Part shown: one piece after another, positions 14,038-21,660 of the stretch
Layout of the letters: each line of letters begins with the position of its first letter
How positions within the stretch are numbered: the first letter of the stretch is position 1
From: Chitinophagaceae bacterium UBA1953
Lineage (GTDB): Bacteria; Bacteroidota; Bacteroidia; Chitinophagales; Chitinophagaceae
Length of the DNA stretch: 64,000 nucleotides
Direction: 5' to 3'
NCBI GenBank assembly: GCA_002336115.1
Contig: DDEN01000061.1
Location: 2,823 to 66,822, forward strand
Made by a program: the position numbers and the translations under genes
The notes under the pieces: model-generated
The model's database searches: none
The model's input: the letters and a program-made list of their open reading frames with translations, nothing else
Told to the model about the DNA's origin: nothing

Positions 14038-15381
14038 CTAATCGTTTTGTTGAATGCCTGTCATCTGAATCACCAATTGAGGAATCCTGAAGGTATAACG
14101 GGGGCTTTGCGGTGTAAGTGTGAAGGTTGTGTTGTTGACCACCCGTTTAATGGTTGTTTCGGTTGCCGTTGCCAGATTTAACCTGCGGAGATCGGACCAG
14201 CGGATACCTCTTAATACTAATTCCTTTCTACGTTCTGCAAGTATGAGTGCCAATGCTTCTGCTGAAGATGCAGCAGAACGATCAGTAAATGTGCCGGTTT
14301 TCCATCGTTTTACTAAAAAGGTATTGAGATCATTCATTGCTTCGTTTACCTGGTTTAAACGTGCCCTGCACTCGGCACGGATTAAATACAGTTCTGCAAT
14401 TGTAAAGCCATTGAACAAACGTGCAGAACCATCATAACTTCCTTTAAAAGTTTGCGTACCGTTTGTATTGAGTTTAAAGAATGCCTGTTTGCGTTTATCA
14501 TTGATATTATACGAAGCATATAAAACCGAATCGGTTTTGGCATTGATGTTTAAGGTGTTTGAAGTGATCATGACTGCATGAAAAATAACTTCCCTGTTAA
14601 ACTGTGCCAATGGCCGTGTGGCGGATGTATTGATTGAATTATAATCGAGCAGGAAAGCGTTTATACGCAATGCAGAATCGGCATACTGCATTGCTTCGTT
14701 GTACTTACTCATCTGCAGGTATGTACGTGCCAGTAAGGCAAAGGCTGCCTGCTTTGATGGCCGTGTTTTGATGGCCTGTGTATCGGGCAAGAGGGATGCC
14801 GCCAGTTTGCAATCGTTAATAACCTGCTGGTATGAATTTTCGAGGGAGGCTCTTGTTGTTTTTTTATTCAGGTCTGCATCAAGCCGGAGCGGTATGCCGG
14901 GTGCGGTTGCGGGAGACTGTTCATTATACGGAACAGCAAATACCTGTAATAACTGGTTAAAGGCAAATGCACGAAAGAACAAGGCCTGCCCTTTTACATT
15001 ATTGATTTCTGACTGCGAACCTTCGATTTTACTGTTTAATGCATCGGCTACAATATTGGCCGTGTACACAATGTTGTATGTTAATGACCATGCATTGCGT
15101 TCGTTTTCATTAAAGACATCGGCCTCCCATATATACCCGTTTTTTTCAGCAGCGGGACGGGTTTCCCACTCGGTAGTTGTGACATAATAATCATCGGAAC
15201 CGATTTCGGTTGCATAGGGCCAGGATGCATTTAAGAGTGTACTGTTATCGAGCAGGGCCTGCAGATCGGATGAGGTTTGAGGAACAACCAATGATGCAGA
15301 TGGTTTTGTATCGAGAAACTTTTTGCATGCAGATATTGCAAGCAAAAGGATGATGAGTGTGAGGAATTTTATTTTGTGCAT
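14038..15381 (-). CDS. SusD/RagB-family outer-membrane lipoprotein
   Basis: 447 residues. A lipoprotein signal is visible: MHKIKFLTLIILLLAISACK with lipobox ISAC. The next stretch KKFLDTKPSASLVVPQTSSD is the classic SusD opening. The C-terminal half has LYLIRAECRARLNQ with NEAMNDLNTFLVKR, a TPR-type stretch, and RRKELVLRGIRWSDLRRLN, the strongly conserved SusD end motif. SusD proteins form the lid on a SusC transporter. Last gene of the TlpA-SusC-SusD operon. The ligand cannot be told from sequence; there is no polysaccharide-degrading enzyme nearby. Confidence 0.94.
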   Translation of the reverse strand: MHKIKFLTLIILLLAISACKKFLDTKPSASLVVPQTSSDLQALLDNSTLLNASWPYATEIGSDDYYVTTTEWETRPAAEKNGYIWEADVFNENERNAWSLTYNIVYTANIVADALNSKIEGSQSEINNVKGQALFFRAFAFNQLLQVFAVPYNEQSPATAPGIPLRLDADLNKKTTRASLENSYQQVINDCKLAASLLPDTQAIKTRPSKQAAFALLARTYLQMSKYNEAMQYADSALRINAFLLDYNSINTSATRPLAQFNREVIFHAVMITSNTLNINAKTDSVLYASYNINDKRKQAFFKLNTNGTQTFKGSYDGSARLFNGFTIAELYLIRAECRARLNQVNEAMNDLNTFLVKRWKTGTFTDRSAASSAEALALILAERRKELVLRGIRWSDLRRLNLATATETTIKRVVNNTTFTLTPQSPRYTFRIPQLVIQMTGIQQND

Positions 15382-15407
15382 GAGCGATGTTTTTGAATTT
15401 ATTAATT

Positions 15408-15427
15408 CCCTGCCCTAAAGGGCAGGG
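15408..15427 (-). promoter_or_regulatory. Intra-operon hairpin between susC and susD
   Basis: Perfect stem CCCTGCCC-TAAA-GGGCAGGG, ten bases after the susC stop and 27 bases before the susD start, with no following T run. Such a hairpin can protect an mRNA 3' end or shift the SusC:SusD ratio; that role is inferred. Confidence 0.7.
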
Positions 15428-15436
15428 CAAGTCAGA

Positions 15437-18400
15437 TTAAAAGGTTGATTTTATGCCCAGCGAAAAAGAACATGGAAGCGGATAACCCCCATTGAAATAA
15501 TCAGGATCAATGCCCTTTTTATTTGCACGCCAGATGATGCCCAGGTTACTAACGTTGAAGGAGAACTGCATTTTGCTGAAGGTTTTGTTGCCGGGTGCTG
15601 CAAATGAAAGAATGAGATCCTGCAGGCGGATATGATCGCCTTTTTCAACGAGCACGGAAGATGTGTTGTAGAAATAATCCCTGTTGGTATTTGTATTGGG
15701 ATAGAGCATGGATGGGACATTGGTGAATTTTTCATCGCCGGGTTGCTGCCAGCGAAGCAGATAATCGGGGTGGGCATTCATGTTGTTGAAGAGCTCATTA
15801 TAACTAACGGAAGGACGCATGAAATAATAACCCAGCTTGTACATGATATTGCAGGAAAGTGACCAGCTGTGCCATGACCATGTATTGATGAGTGAACCAA
15901 AAACAAGCGGAATGGCAGAGCCGTTGTATTTGAGATCGTTTACCGTGAGATTAACCAGTGAAGTATAATCTTTACTAACAGTGCCATTGAGATAACCCTG
16001 CGGATCGCCCGTGAGCGGATCGAGACCAGCCCAATGCTGGCTGTAAATACTATAGAGGTATTTGCCCTGCAGGGGACTGATGGCCAAACCCAGGTTTAGA
16101 AATGCAGAAGCATTGAGGTTAACGAGTTTGTACTCTGTAACCTTTGAAGCAACATAAGAACCGTTGAAGGTTGTAAGCCATTGGAGGCTGCCGATTGTAT
16201 TAATGGAAGTAAGTGAAAGCTCAAGCCCATTTGATTTCATGGAAGCCACATTGCCTTTGAACGAAAATGTACCATTTGTTTGCACGCCGGTTGTAGGATC
16301 AACCGGGGAAAGGCCAATTAAGCCTGTGCCTTTTTTGATAAAATATTCAAGCGAGCCTTTTAAACGATCATTCACCATTGCAAAATCAAGCGCCATATTT
16401 AGAACGGCTGTTTTTTCCCAACGAAGCTCAGGGTTGGGTGTGTTTTGTACTGTTGCATAAGGCAGTGATGTAAAGAGGGCTTTTGTAGCATAACGGATGG
16501 TGGTAACCGCTGCCATTGAATTATCGATATTGCCATTGTAACCCCAGGTAAGGCGGAGGCGGGCAAATGGTATGTTGTTGAGGTGCCAAAACTTTTCTTT
16601 GCTGATGTTCCATGCCAGACCCGAAGACCAGAGCGGCACCCATTTTTGATTGGTGCCTACGCCGAAAATATTGGACGCATCTTTACGGGCACTGAGGGTG
16701 AGTGTATATTTTTTCCTGAACAGGTAACTGGCATTGGTATAAAGGGAGAGAAAATGCAGGGTTTCGTTTGCAAAGGATAAGGGATTGGGAATGGGGCGTG
16801 CCGGTGCAAGCCCGCTATAGATGGGGAGGTTATCGATAAAATTGACGTTGTAATAAGTGAGCGTGTTTTCATTGTAGCCATAGGTACGGAAGGTATTTGA
16901 AGCGGAGGTTGTGCTTCTTACCTCTGCCCCGGCAATGATGTTGAGCTGCTGTGCTGAATGCCAAGACTGTGCATAGTTGAGCTGCGTGCGCCCTGTATGT
17001 GCATTGATGGAAGAAGATGACTGATCGAGTATGGAACCAAGGGGTATGTTGAACACTGCAGTTGCCGGATTGTAATAAAGGTTGATGAGGTTACGGGTGT
17101 AATAGGTTGAGGTATTAAACAGGTTGCTCCTTACAGACTGCTGTTGCTGCAACTGGTACAGCAGATTGAGCGAAAAGAAACGGTTGATGCGGATATCGAT
17201 TGATGAATTGATGCGTTTTTCGGATAAGGTGGTTTGATCGTGTGCATTGTTTAACTCATCGTAAGGTTTGTAATACCAGCTGAGGAGTTTGCCGTTACCA
17301 GCTGTATCGATAAAGGGCCAGCGATAATCTTTTACAACCGGCAAGGCCTGGCCGTTAGCACCGACTAACTGCGCATAGGGATATATGTTACCAGCATAGC
17401 CAGTAACGAGGTTTGAAGCCGTGTTTGCATTCCAGTACCGGGATGAGGTAAGTGAAAGACCGAGTGAATACTCGAGCCAGTTAAAGGGACGGAAGGATGT
17501 TTGCGAACGAAGCGTAAACCTGTTGTTTTTGTTGCCCACCTGCGAGGCTGTTGATTGATCGTAGCCTGCAGAAAATAAGTAGGTAAGATTTGCCGAGCCC
17601 CCTGAATAGGCCAGCGCATACTGCTGCGTGAATGCAGGACGGTAAAAATATTTTGAAAGGTCGTTCCGTATATTGACGAGCTTGAGACTGCTTAACTGCT
17701 GAGCAGCAAGGGCAGCGGAGATTTTGCCCTGTCGCTCCGCAGTGAGTATTTCAACGGCGGGGGTAAGTGCAGGCCAGGTGGTAGTATTGGAAATTTGGGG
17801 ATCGTAAAAGCCATTGCTGAACAGCGTTTGTTCCAGGCCGATATAATCAGCTGAAGGAAGTGCCGGGTTGTAATACAGATCGGGCTTTTTGGTTATAGTA
17901 GTATTGATGCTGACCTGGAGGGAGGGCTGCGCACTGTAACGGCCTTTTTTTGTTGTAACCACTATTACGCCATTGGCAGCCCTTGCCCCCCAGATGGAAG
18001 AAGCGGCTGCATCTTTAAGGATGGTGACAGATTCAATATCGTTAGGATTGATGGTGGACAGATCGGCCTCAAAAGGAATATTATCGACCACGATTAAGGG
18101 AGCTGCATTGCCAAAAAGTGTGCTGCGCCCACGGATGGTGAACGCACCGTTTGCTGCGGACCTGCGATCGAAATAAATATTGCTGACCCCTTCGAGCCTT
18201 GACAACAGCGAAGTGGACATGCTGCGGTTTAACTGCTCGGTATTGATGAACTCGAAAGAACCGGTGCTGCGCTCACGGGGAAGACGCTGGTAGCCTGTGC
18301 TGATGGTAATATCGGCCAACTGGGTGGTTTTGCGTTTGAGGATGATGGTGAGGAGGCCCCGCTCGTTATTGGGTACCTGCTGCGACAGGTAACCAATGGC

Positions 18401-18610
18401 TGAAACAACCAAGGTATCGTAGAGGGTTGTGTTGTTTAACACGAAGCTGCCATCGGGGGCAGTAAGCACCGTTGTGTTTTTGTTTTTGAGCAAAACGGTT
18501 GCTGCTTCGACGGGGAGGCCTTCTTCATTGATGACTTTGCCATGTATTGTTATCTGGCTACAGGAGAAAAGCGGGATTAAGACAAGAAAAGACAAGATTT
18601 TTAAATACAT
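15437..18610 (-). CDS. SusC/RagA-family TonB-dependent transporter
   Basis: 1057 residues. A signal peptide (MYLKILSFLVLIPLFSCS) is followed by a carboxypeptidase-regulatory-like beta domain (ITIHGKVINEEGLPVEAATV, about 20-100). The plug domain has the family signatures NGAFTIRGRSTLFGNAAPLI, VDNIPFEADLSTINPNDIES and TILKDAAASSIWGARAANG. The remainder is a large beta-barrel rich in aromatic residues, ending in SFSLGIKSTF with a terminal Phe. It starts 35 bases after the TlpA-type gene and is followed by SusD. Function is TonB-driven uptake of an unknown ligand, or in this context possibly handling of a peptide. Confidence 0.95.
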   Translation of the reverse strand: MYLKILSFLVLIPLFSCSQITIHGKVINEEGLPVEAATVLLKNKNTTVLTAPDGSFVLNNTTLYDTLVVSAIGYLSQQVPNNERGLLTIILKRKTTQLADITISTGYQRLPRERSTGSFEFINTEQLNRSMSTSLLSRLEGVSNIYFDRRSAANGAFTIRGRSTLFGNAAPLIVVDNIPFEADLSTINPNDIESVTILKDAAASSIWGARAANGVIVVTTKKGRYSAQPSLQVSINTTITKKPDLYYNPALPSADYIGLEQTLFSNGFYDPQISNTTTWPALTPAVEILTAERQGKISAALAAQQLSSLKLVNIRNDLSKYFYRPAFTQQYALAYSGGSANLTYLFSAGYDQSTASQVGNKNNRFTLRSQTSFRPFNWLEYSLGLSLTSSRYWNANTASNLVTGYAGNIYPYAQLVGANGQALPVVKDYRWPFIDTAGNGKLLSWYYKPYDELNNAHDQTTLSEKRINSSIDIRINRFFSLNLLYQLQQQQSVRSNLFNTSTYYTRNLINLYYNPATAVFNIPLGSILDQSSSSINAHTGRTQLNYAQSWHSAQQLNIIAGAEVRSTTSASNTFRTYGYNENTLTYYNVNFIDNLPIYSGLAPARPIPNPLSFANETLHFLSLYTNASYLFRKKYTLTLSARKDASNIFGVGTNQKWVPLWSSGLAWNISKEKFWHLNNIPFARLRLTWGYNGNIDNSMAAVTTIRYATKALFTSLPYATVQNTPNPELRWEKTAVLNMALDFAMVNDRLKGSLEYFIKKGTGLIGLSPVDPTTGVQTNGTFSFKGNVASMKSNGLELSLTSINTIGSLQWLTTFNGSYVASKVTEYKLVNLNASAFLNLGLAISPLQGKYLYSIYSQHWAGLDPLTGDPQGYLNGTVSKDYTSLVNLTVNDLKYNGSAIPLVFGSLINTWSWHSWSLSCNIMYKLGYYFMRPSVSYNELFNNMNAHPDYLLRWQQPGDEKFTNVPSMLYPNTNTNRDYFYNTSSVLVEKGDHIRLQDLILSFAAPGNKTFSKMQFSFNVSNLGIIWRANKKGIDPDYFNGGYPLPCSFSLGIKSTF

Positions 18611-18645
18611 AAGATTCAGTTGATTTGTTAGAATTAAGGTTTTGG

Positions 18646-19914
18646 TTACAGGTTGCTGCCAGGATTAGCGGAGAGAACGAACACATTGAGCCATTTCTGT
18701 GTTTTTACAAGGGTGAGGCCATAGGCTGAAAGCGCCTGCTGCAATAATTGCTGAGAAGAAAATGCAGCCAGCGGAATGCTGATGTTTATATTGCCGGTGA
18801 TGGAGGTTTCATTGATGTAATACGGGTTTTGCGGACCGGGTGAATAGCCTGTGTTTAATGCATCAATGAAGGTTTGAAAGGAGGCATTGCTGAGCTGCCA
18901 GTACTCTGATGCGGCTGAAGCATCTGTAACCAGCGGTTGCTGCAGCAATGCCAATGAGGTTGTAGAAGAGCGGATGGCCCAGCAGGTAAAGAGGCGGTTT
19001 TCCATACGGCCGTTGAGGTTGAAAAAACTGTTGTAATCATTTACCATGAGGGCTTTTTGTTTTTGCATTGGAGTGCCAGCCGGAACAGTGAGTTCGTAAG
19101 TAAAAAGACAGGAATCTTTGTGCTGCTCAGTAGCATTGGGGAGCAGAAGAATGGAAGAAGGGTTATTGAGCTCCAGCAGAACCAAGCCTGAAGGGAAGCC
19201 AAGAGCTTCCTGGTAGAGGCTGAGCATGGGGCGATTGATGAACCAGCGGCGGGTAAGGCCACTATCTGTTACAGTGCCACTACTGCCACCCCTGCCGGGA
19301 AGGCGGCCAGCCCACTGGCTGCGGTAACGGAGATAGGCTTGCGGAGCACCGTTGCCGTTGAAAAAGAGGGGCTGGCTGGTATTAACGGGATCGGCATCGG
19401 CCTTGAGGCGGAAGGAGGGTTTATTGCCTGCCAGCCAGGAGCTGATGGATTGCTGCGAGGCATTGCCACTACCGGTGATAGCCTGCACTACCCCACCCGG
19501 CGCTAACCAGATTTGATGAGGCAGGTAGCGGTGGGGAAAGTATTGTTTGAGCAAGGTATTGGCAGTAAGGAAGCTGAGTGAAGAAGCATTGATGTTTTTA
19601 TGTGCAGCCAAAAAGGATTTGATTTTTGGAGATGGTTCATTTGCCACCATGATAATTTGCAGGCTGGCGCTGAACTGCTGCTGCAGGCTGTTTAACGCAG
19701 GAGTTTCCCGGATGCAGGCGGGGCACCAGGTGGCCCAAAAATCGAGTATAACAAAGGAGTTTTTGAGCAGTACCGGGTTGATGGTATGCTGCGATGAAGC
19801 CAGGAGTTTTTTGAAGATTGCCGGGGGCAATGTATCGCCCACTGAAAGTGGTTTTGGCTGTGCCCGTAAAACGAAGGGGCAAAGCAGTGCCAGGCAAAGA
19901 ATGAACTGTTTCAT
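18646..19914 (-). CDS. TlpA-family thioredoxin-like protein with a C-terminal extension
   Basis: 422 residues. Signal peptide MKQFILCLALLCPFVLRAQ. A TlpA/ResA-type thioredoxin fold (about 25-165) has the active site WCPAC (C64, C67), preceded by FVILDFWATWC and followed by ETPALNSLQQQF. A C-terminal region of about 250 residues without a family I can name ends in a STN-like segment (GNINISIPLAAFSSQQLLQQ, YGLTLVKTQKWLNVFVLSAN), recalling the secretin/TonB short N-terminal domain. First gene of the operon with SusC and SusD. Likely periplasmic, reducing or exchanging disulfides of a partner such as the DUF6520 peptide (inference). Confidence 0.88.
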   Translation of the reverse strand: MKQFILCLALLCPFVLRAQPKPLSVGDTLPPAIFKKLLASSQHTINPVLLKNSFVILDFWATWCPACIRETPALNSLQQQFSASLQIIMVANEPSPKIKSFLAAHKNINASSLSFLTANTLLKQYFPHRYLPHQIWLAPGGVVQAITGSGNASQQSISSWLAGNKPSFRLKADADPVNTSQPLFFNGNGAPQAYLRYRSQWAGRLPGRGGSSGTVTDSGLTRRWFINRPMLSLYQEALGFPSGLVLLELNNPSSILLLPNATEQHKDSCLFTYELTVPAGTPMQKQKALMVNDYNSFFNLNGRMENRLFTCWAIRSSTTSLALLQQPLVTDASAASEYWQLSNASFQTFIDALNTGYSPGPQNPYYINETSITGNINISIPLAAFSSQQLLQQALSAYGLTLVKTQKWLNVFVLSANPGSNL

Positions 19915-20318
19915 TTTGCAGATGATTTAAGCTACACTTTTTGTACCCCAGCTAAGCCCCGCTGCTTAAACCATTAATTGCACTCACGGCAGCAGGGCAA
20001 TTAAGCATGGAGTATGAGAAAAGCGTTACTGTTAAAAAATGTTTTAGGGGAAATGTGTGTAAGTATATTGCTTACCAATTAAACTATAAGAACTGGAATA
20101 TTAAACGGGTTGCTTGGGCTTTTTAGGAAATAGTATAGCAGCTTTGTTAACTGATTCAGAATTAGAGCATGACTTAGCTGTATTAACTGCCAGTACAAAA
20201 AGGATGTAACGCAACTTATTTAAAAGCTGCCAATGATGATTTGATTTGGTGGGTGTTTTAGCTCTCATTCTTTGTGTTTGGTTATAATGAGAGTCTTTAA
20301 ACGGATAGATTATATAAA
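19915..20318. other. Gene-free stretch
   Basis: No coding region with protein-like composition is visible on either strand. The left end must carry the promoter of the TlpA-SusC-SusD operon. The right end adjoins the structured-RNA candidate. Base composition falls towards the AT-rich island that follows. Confidence 0.6.
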
Positions 20319-20500
20319 TGCAATAGGGTTAAAACCTACCCGCCTTACCTCCAGGTTCTGACGAAACCTTACTTTCATTTCTGAAAGTTGAACTGTAAAA
20401 GCATAAGTAGGCCCAACCCTATTGCAGATGCAATATAGGGATTGGGCATTCTAACTTACTCTCGCAGTTCAAGAATTGTCAGATTCGGAGGCGAGACTCG
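20319..20500. ncRNA. Candidate structured RNA with alternative pairings
   Basis: A chain of exact inverted repeats without an open frame. TGCAATAGGGTT (20319-20330) pairs with AACCCTATTGCA (20415-20426), extended inside by CCTAC/GTAGG (20335-20339 with 20407-20411). Two hairpins lie within: AGGTT/AACCT (20353-20369) and CTTTCA/TGAAAG (20372-20387). The same AACCCTATTGCA can instead pair with the next bases, since GCCCAACCCTATTGCA and TGCAATATAGGGATTGGGC form a hairpin with a two-base loop. TCTCGC (20460-20465) pairs with GCGAGA (20491-20496). Strand and function are unknown. It could be a regulatory leader, a mobile-element RNA or a recombination site. Confidence 0.5.
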
Positions 20501-20574
20501 TTTAATACCTCTAATAATCATAAAAATAAATAATATTATTTGTAACACAAAATAGTATAATATATATTCTTAAA

Positions 20575-20613
20575 TAGAACATATAATTCTATTGTGTAGA
20601 ACGTATTGTTCTA
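20575..20613 (+). promoter_or_regulatory. Tandem palindromic operators upstream of the 92-aa gene
   Basis: Two copies of TAGAAC-N5-GTTCTA: 20575-20591 (TAGAACATATAATTCTA, one mismatch) and 20597-20613 (TAGAACGTATTGTTCTA, perfect). Their centres are 22 bases apart, two helical turns, as for cooperative Cro/CI-type repressors. They lie 41 bases before the start of the gene at 20654. Confidence 0.72.
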
Positions 20614-20653
20614 ATTTTTAACTATATTCCTTATTCGTTTCTTTCTTTGAATA

Positions 20654-20932
20654 ATGACAAAGGATAAACGATATAAAACCGTAAAAAATTTAATTACGGA
20701 TGGGCATATAAAATCCTTTGATGAAATTTTTGATACACTTCCTAAAAGCATAGTTTATAAGGATCTTGGAATGAATAATAACCGCTTCAATTTTTTACTT
20801 GAAAATATTGACCACTTTGATTTAAAAGACATTTTCAGGATTGCCGCATTGATAGAAATTGATGAGAAAGTTTTACTTGATTTAACTTATAAACAATATC
20901 AGTTAAATAAAAAAAATAAGATTAAATCTTAG
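20654..20932 (+). CDS. Small protein of unknown function at the defence-island edge
   Basis: 92 residues, MTKDKRYKTVKNLITDGHIK then SFDEIFDTLPKSIVYKDLG, MNNNRFNFLLENIDHF and LKDIFRIAALIEIDEKVLLD. It is basic at both ends and helical, with a layout like a divergent helix-turn-helix (KSIVYKDLGMNNNRFNFLLE). It is preceded by two strong palindromic operators, so autoregulation by this protein is a reasonable guess. AT-rich, like the island that follows. I have seen similar small proteins in Bacteroidota but cannot name the family. Confidence 0.72.
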   Translation: MTKDKRYKTVKNLITDGHIKSFDEIFDTLPKSIVYKDLGMNNNRFNFLLENIDHFDLKDIFRIAALIEIDEKVLLDLTYKQYQLNKKNKIKS

Positions 20933-21117
20933 CCAAAAGTTGTTTTGATATTTATTTAAAACCACAGTTCATAATAGGCACTTTCTTACGAACACAGCAT
21001 TTGTTATAAATTATATTCAAATCTTAATTACTAATAAAGTACTTACAGAATTGCTTTTTGAAAGCCTATTTTATAAATTTAATGCTCAAAGTAAATGCTA
21101 ACACTTTTATACTTTCT

Positions 21118-21249
21118 ATGACACTGTATGAATTTAATGCCGCTGATGAATTAGAGCAACTTGAAGCCGTTTGGCAATATGGAGTATTAGTTGCTGAACG
21201 GGAGGATGAAATAAACCATTATAAACTTTACCAGATTGATGCGTATTGA
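21118..21249 (+). pseudogene. C-terminally truncated copy of a small conserved Bacteroidota protein
   Basis: Start ATG 21118. The reading MTLYEFNAADELEQLEAVWQ, YGVLVAEREDEINHYKLYQI then DAY is the N-terminal two thirds of a family I know as about 65-75 residues, which normally continues with a segment like FYVEVYYHKEYN. Here a stop follows directly after YQIDAY, giving 43 residues. The missing C terminus suggests a decayed gene, though a short functional protein cannot be excluded. It lies between the 92-aa gene and the restriction-modification operon. Confidence 0.55.
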
Positions 21250-21346
21250 AAATAATTAAGTTTTTTTAGTGAAACTAATTTTGAATATACCCATCAGGTT
21301 TATTTGTGGTTTTAAGTGGAATTATTTTAAACTATATTTACCAAAA

Positions 21347-21360
21347 TTTGACAAGTCAAA
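21347..21360 (+). promoter_or_regulatory. Perfect palindrome, likely operator of the XRE regulator
   Basis: TTTGACAAGTCAAA, ten bases before the GTG start at 21370. The placement and dyad symmetry are typical of controller-protein boxes in restriction-modification operons. The half-site TTGACAA is also found in the operator-like repeat before the XRE/ImmA gene (34779-34814). Confidence 0.65.
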
Positions 21361-21369
21361 ACAATTAAC

Positions 21370-21660
21370 GTGACAACACAATTCGGAAACCGCATAAAGG
21401 AGCTGAGAAGTGATCAGCGTTTGTTACAGCGTCAGGTGGCGGCTTTACTTGAAATGGATACCCCTTTGTACAGTAAAATTGAACGGGGTGAACGTATTGC
21501 AAAAAAAGAGCTCGTTGTGAAGCTGGCAAGATTATTAAGAGTTGATAAAGAACAATTATTAACGCTTTGGCTGGCCGACCAGGTATATGATGTAATTAAG
21601 GATGAAGATGTTGCGAAAGAAGCACTTAAATCTGTATCAAAAAAAATTAAAAAGAAGTAA
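21370..21660 (+). CDS. XRE-family (controller-type) regulator of the Type III RM operon
   Basis: 96 residues, GTG start. The helix-turn-helix fills residues 6-62: NRIKELRSDQRLLQRQVAAL, LEMDTPLYSKIERGER and ELVVKLARLLRVDKEQLLTL. The C terminus LWLADQVYDVIKDEDVAKEA is the form I associate with XRE proteins encoded just ahead of methyltransferase genes in Bacteroidota. Its TAA stop overlaps the Mod start ATG by one base, so the two are coupled. It probably times expression of the nuclease after methylation, as controller proteins do (inference). Confidence 0.9.
   Translation: MTTQFGNRIKELRSDQRLLQRQVAALLEMDTPLYSKIERGERIAKKELVVKLARLLRVDKEQLLTLWLADQVYDVIKDEDVAKEALKSVSKKIKKK

Noticed and set aside
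14699..15187. Plus-strand 162-codon frame inside susD
   Set aside because: Antisense shadow of a well-supported SusD protein.
20319..20510. tRNA or tmRNA
   Set aside because: No GTTCRA T-loop with a matching acceptor stem and no tmRNA-type resume codon region; stem lengths do not fit.
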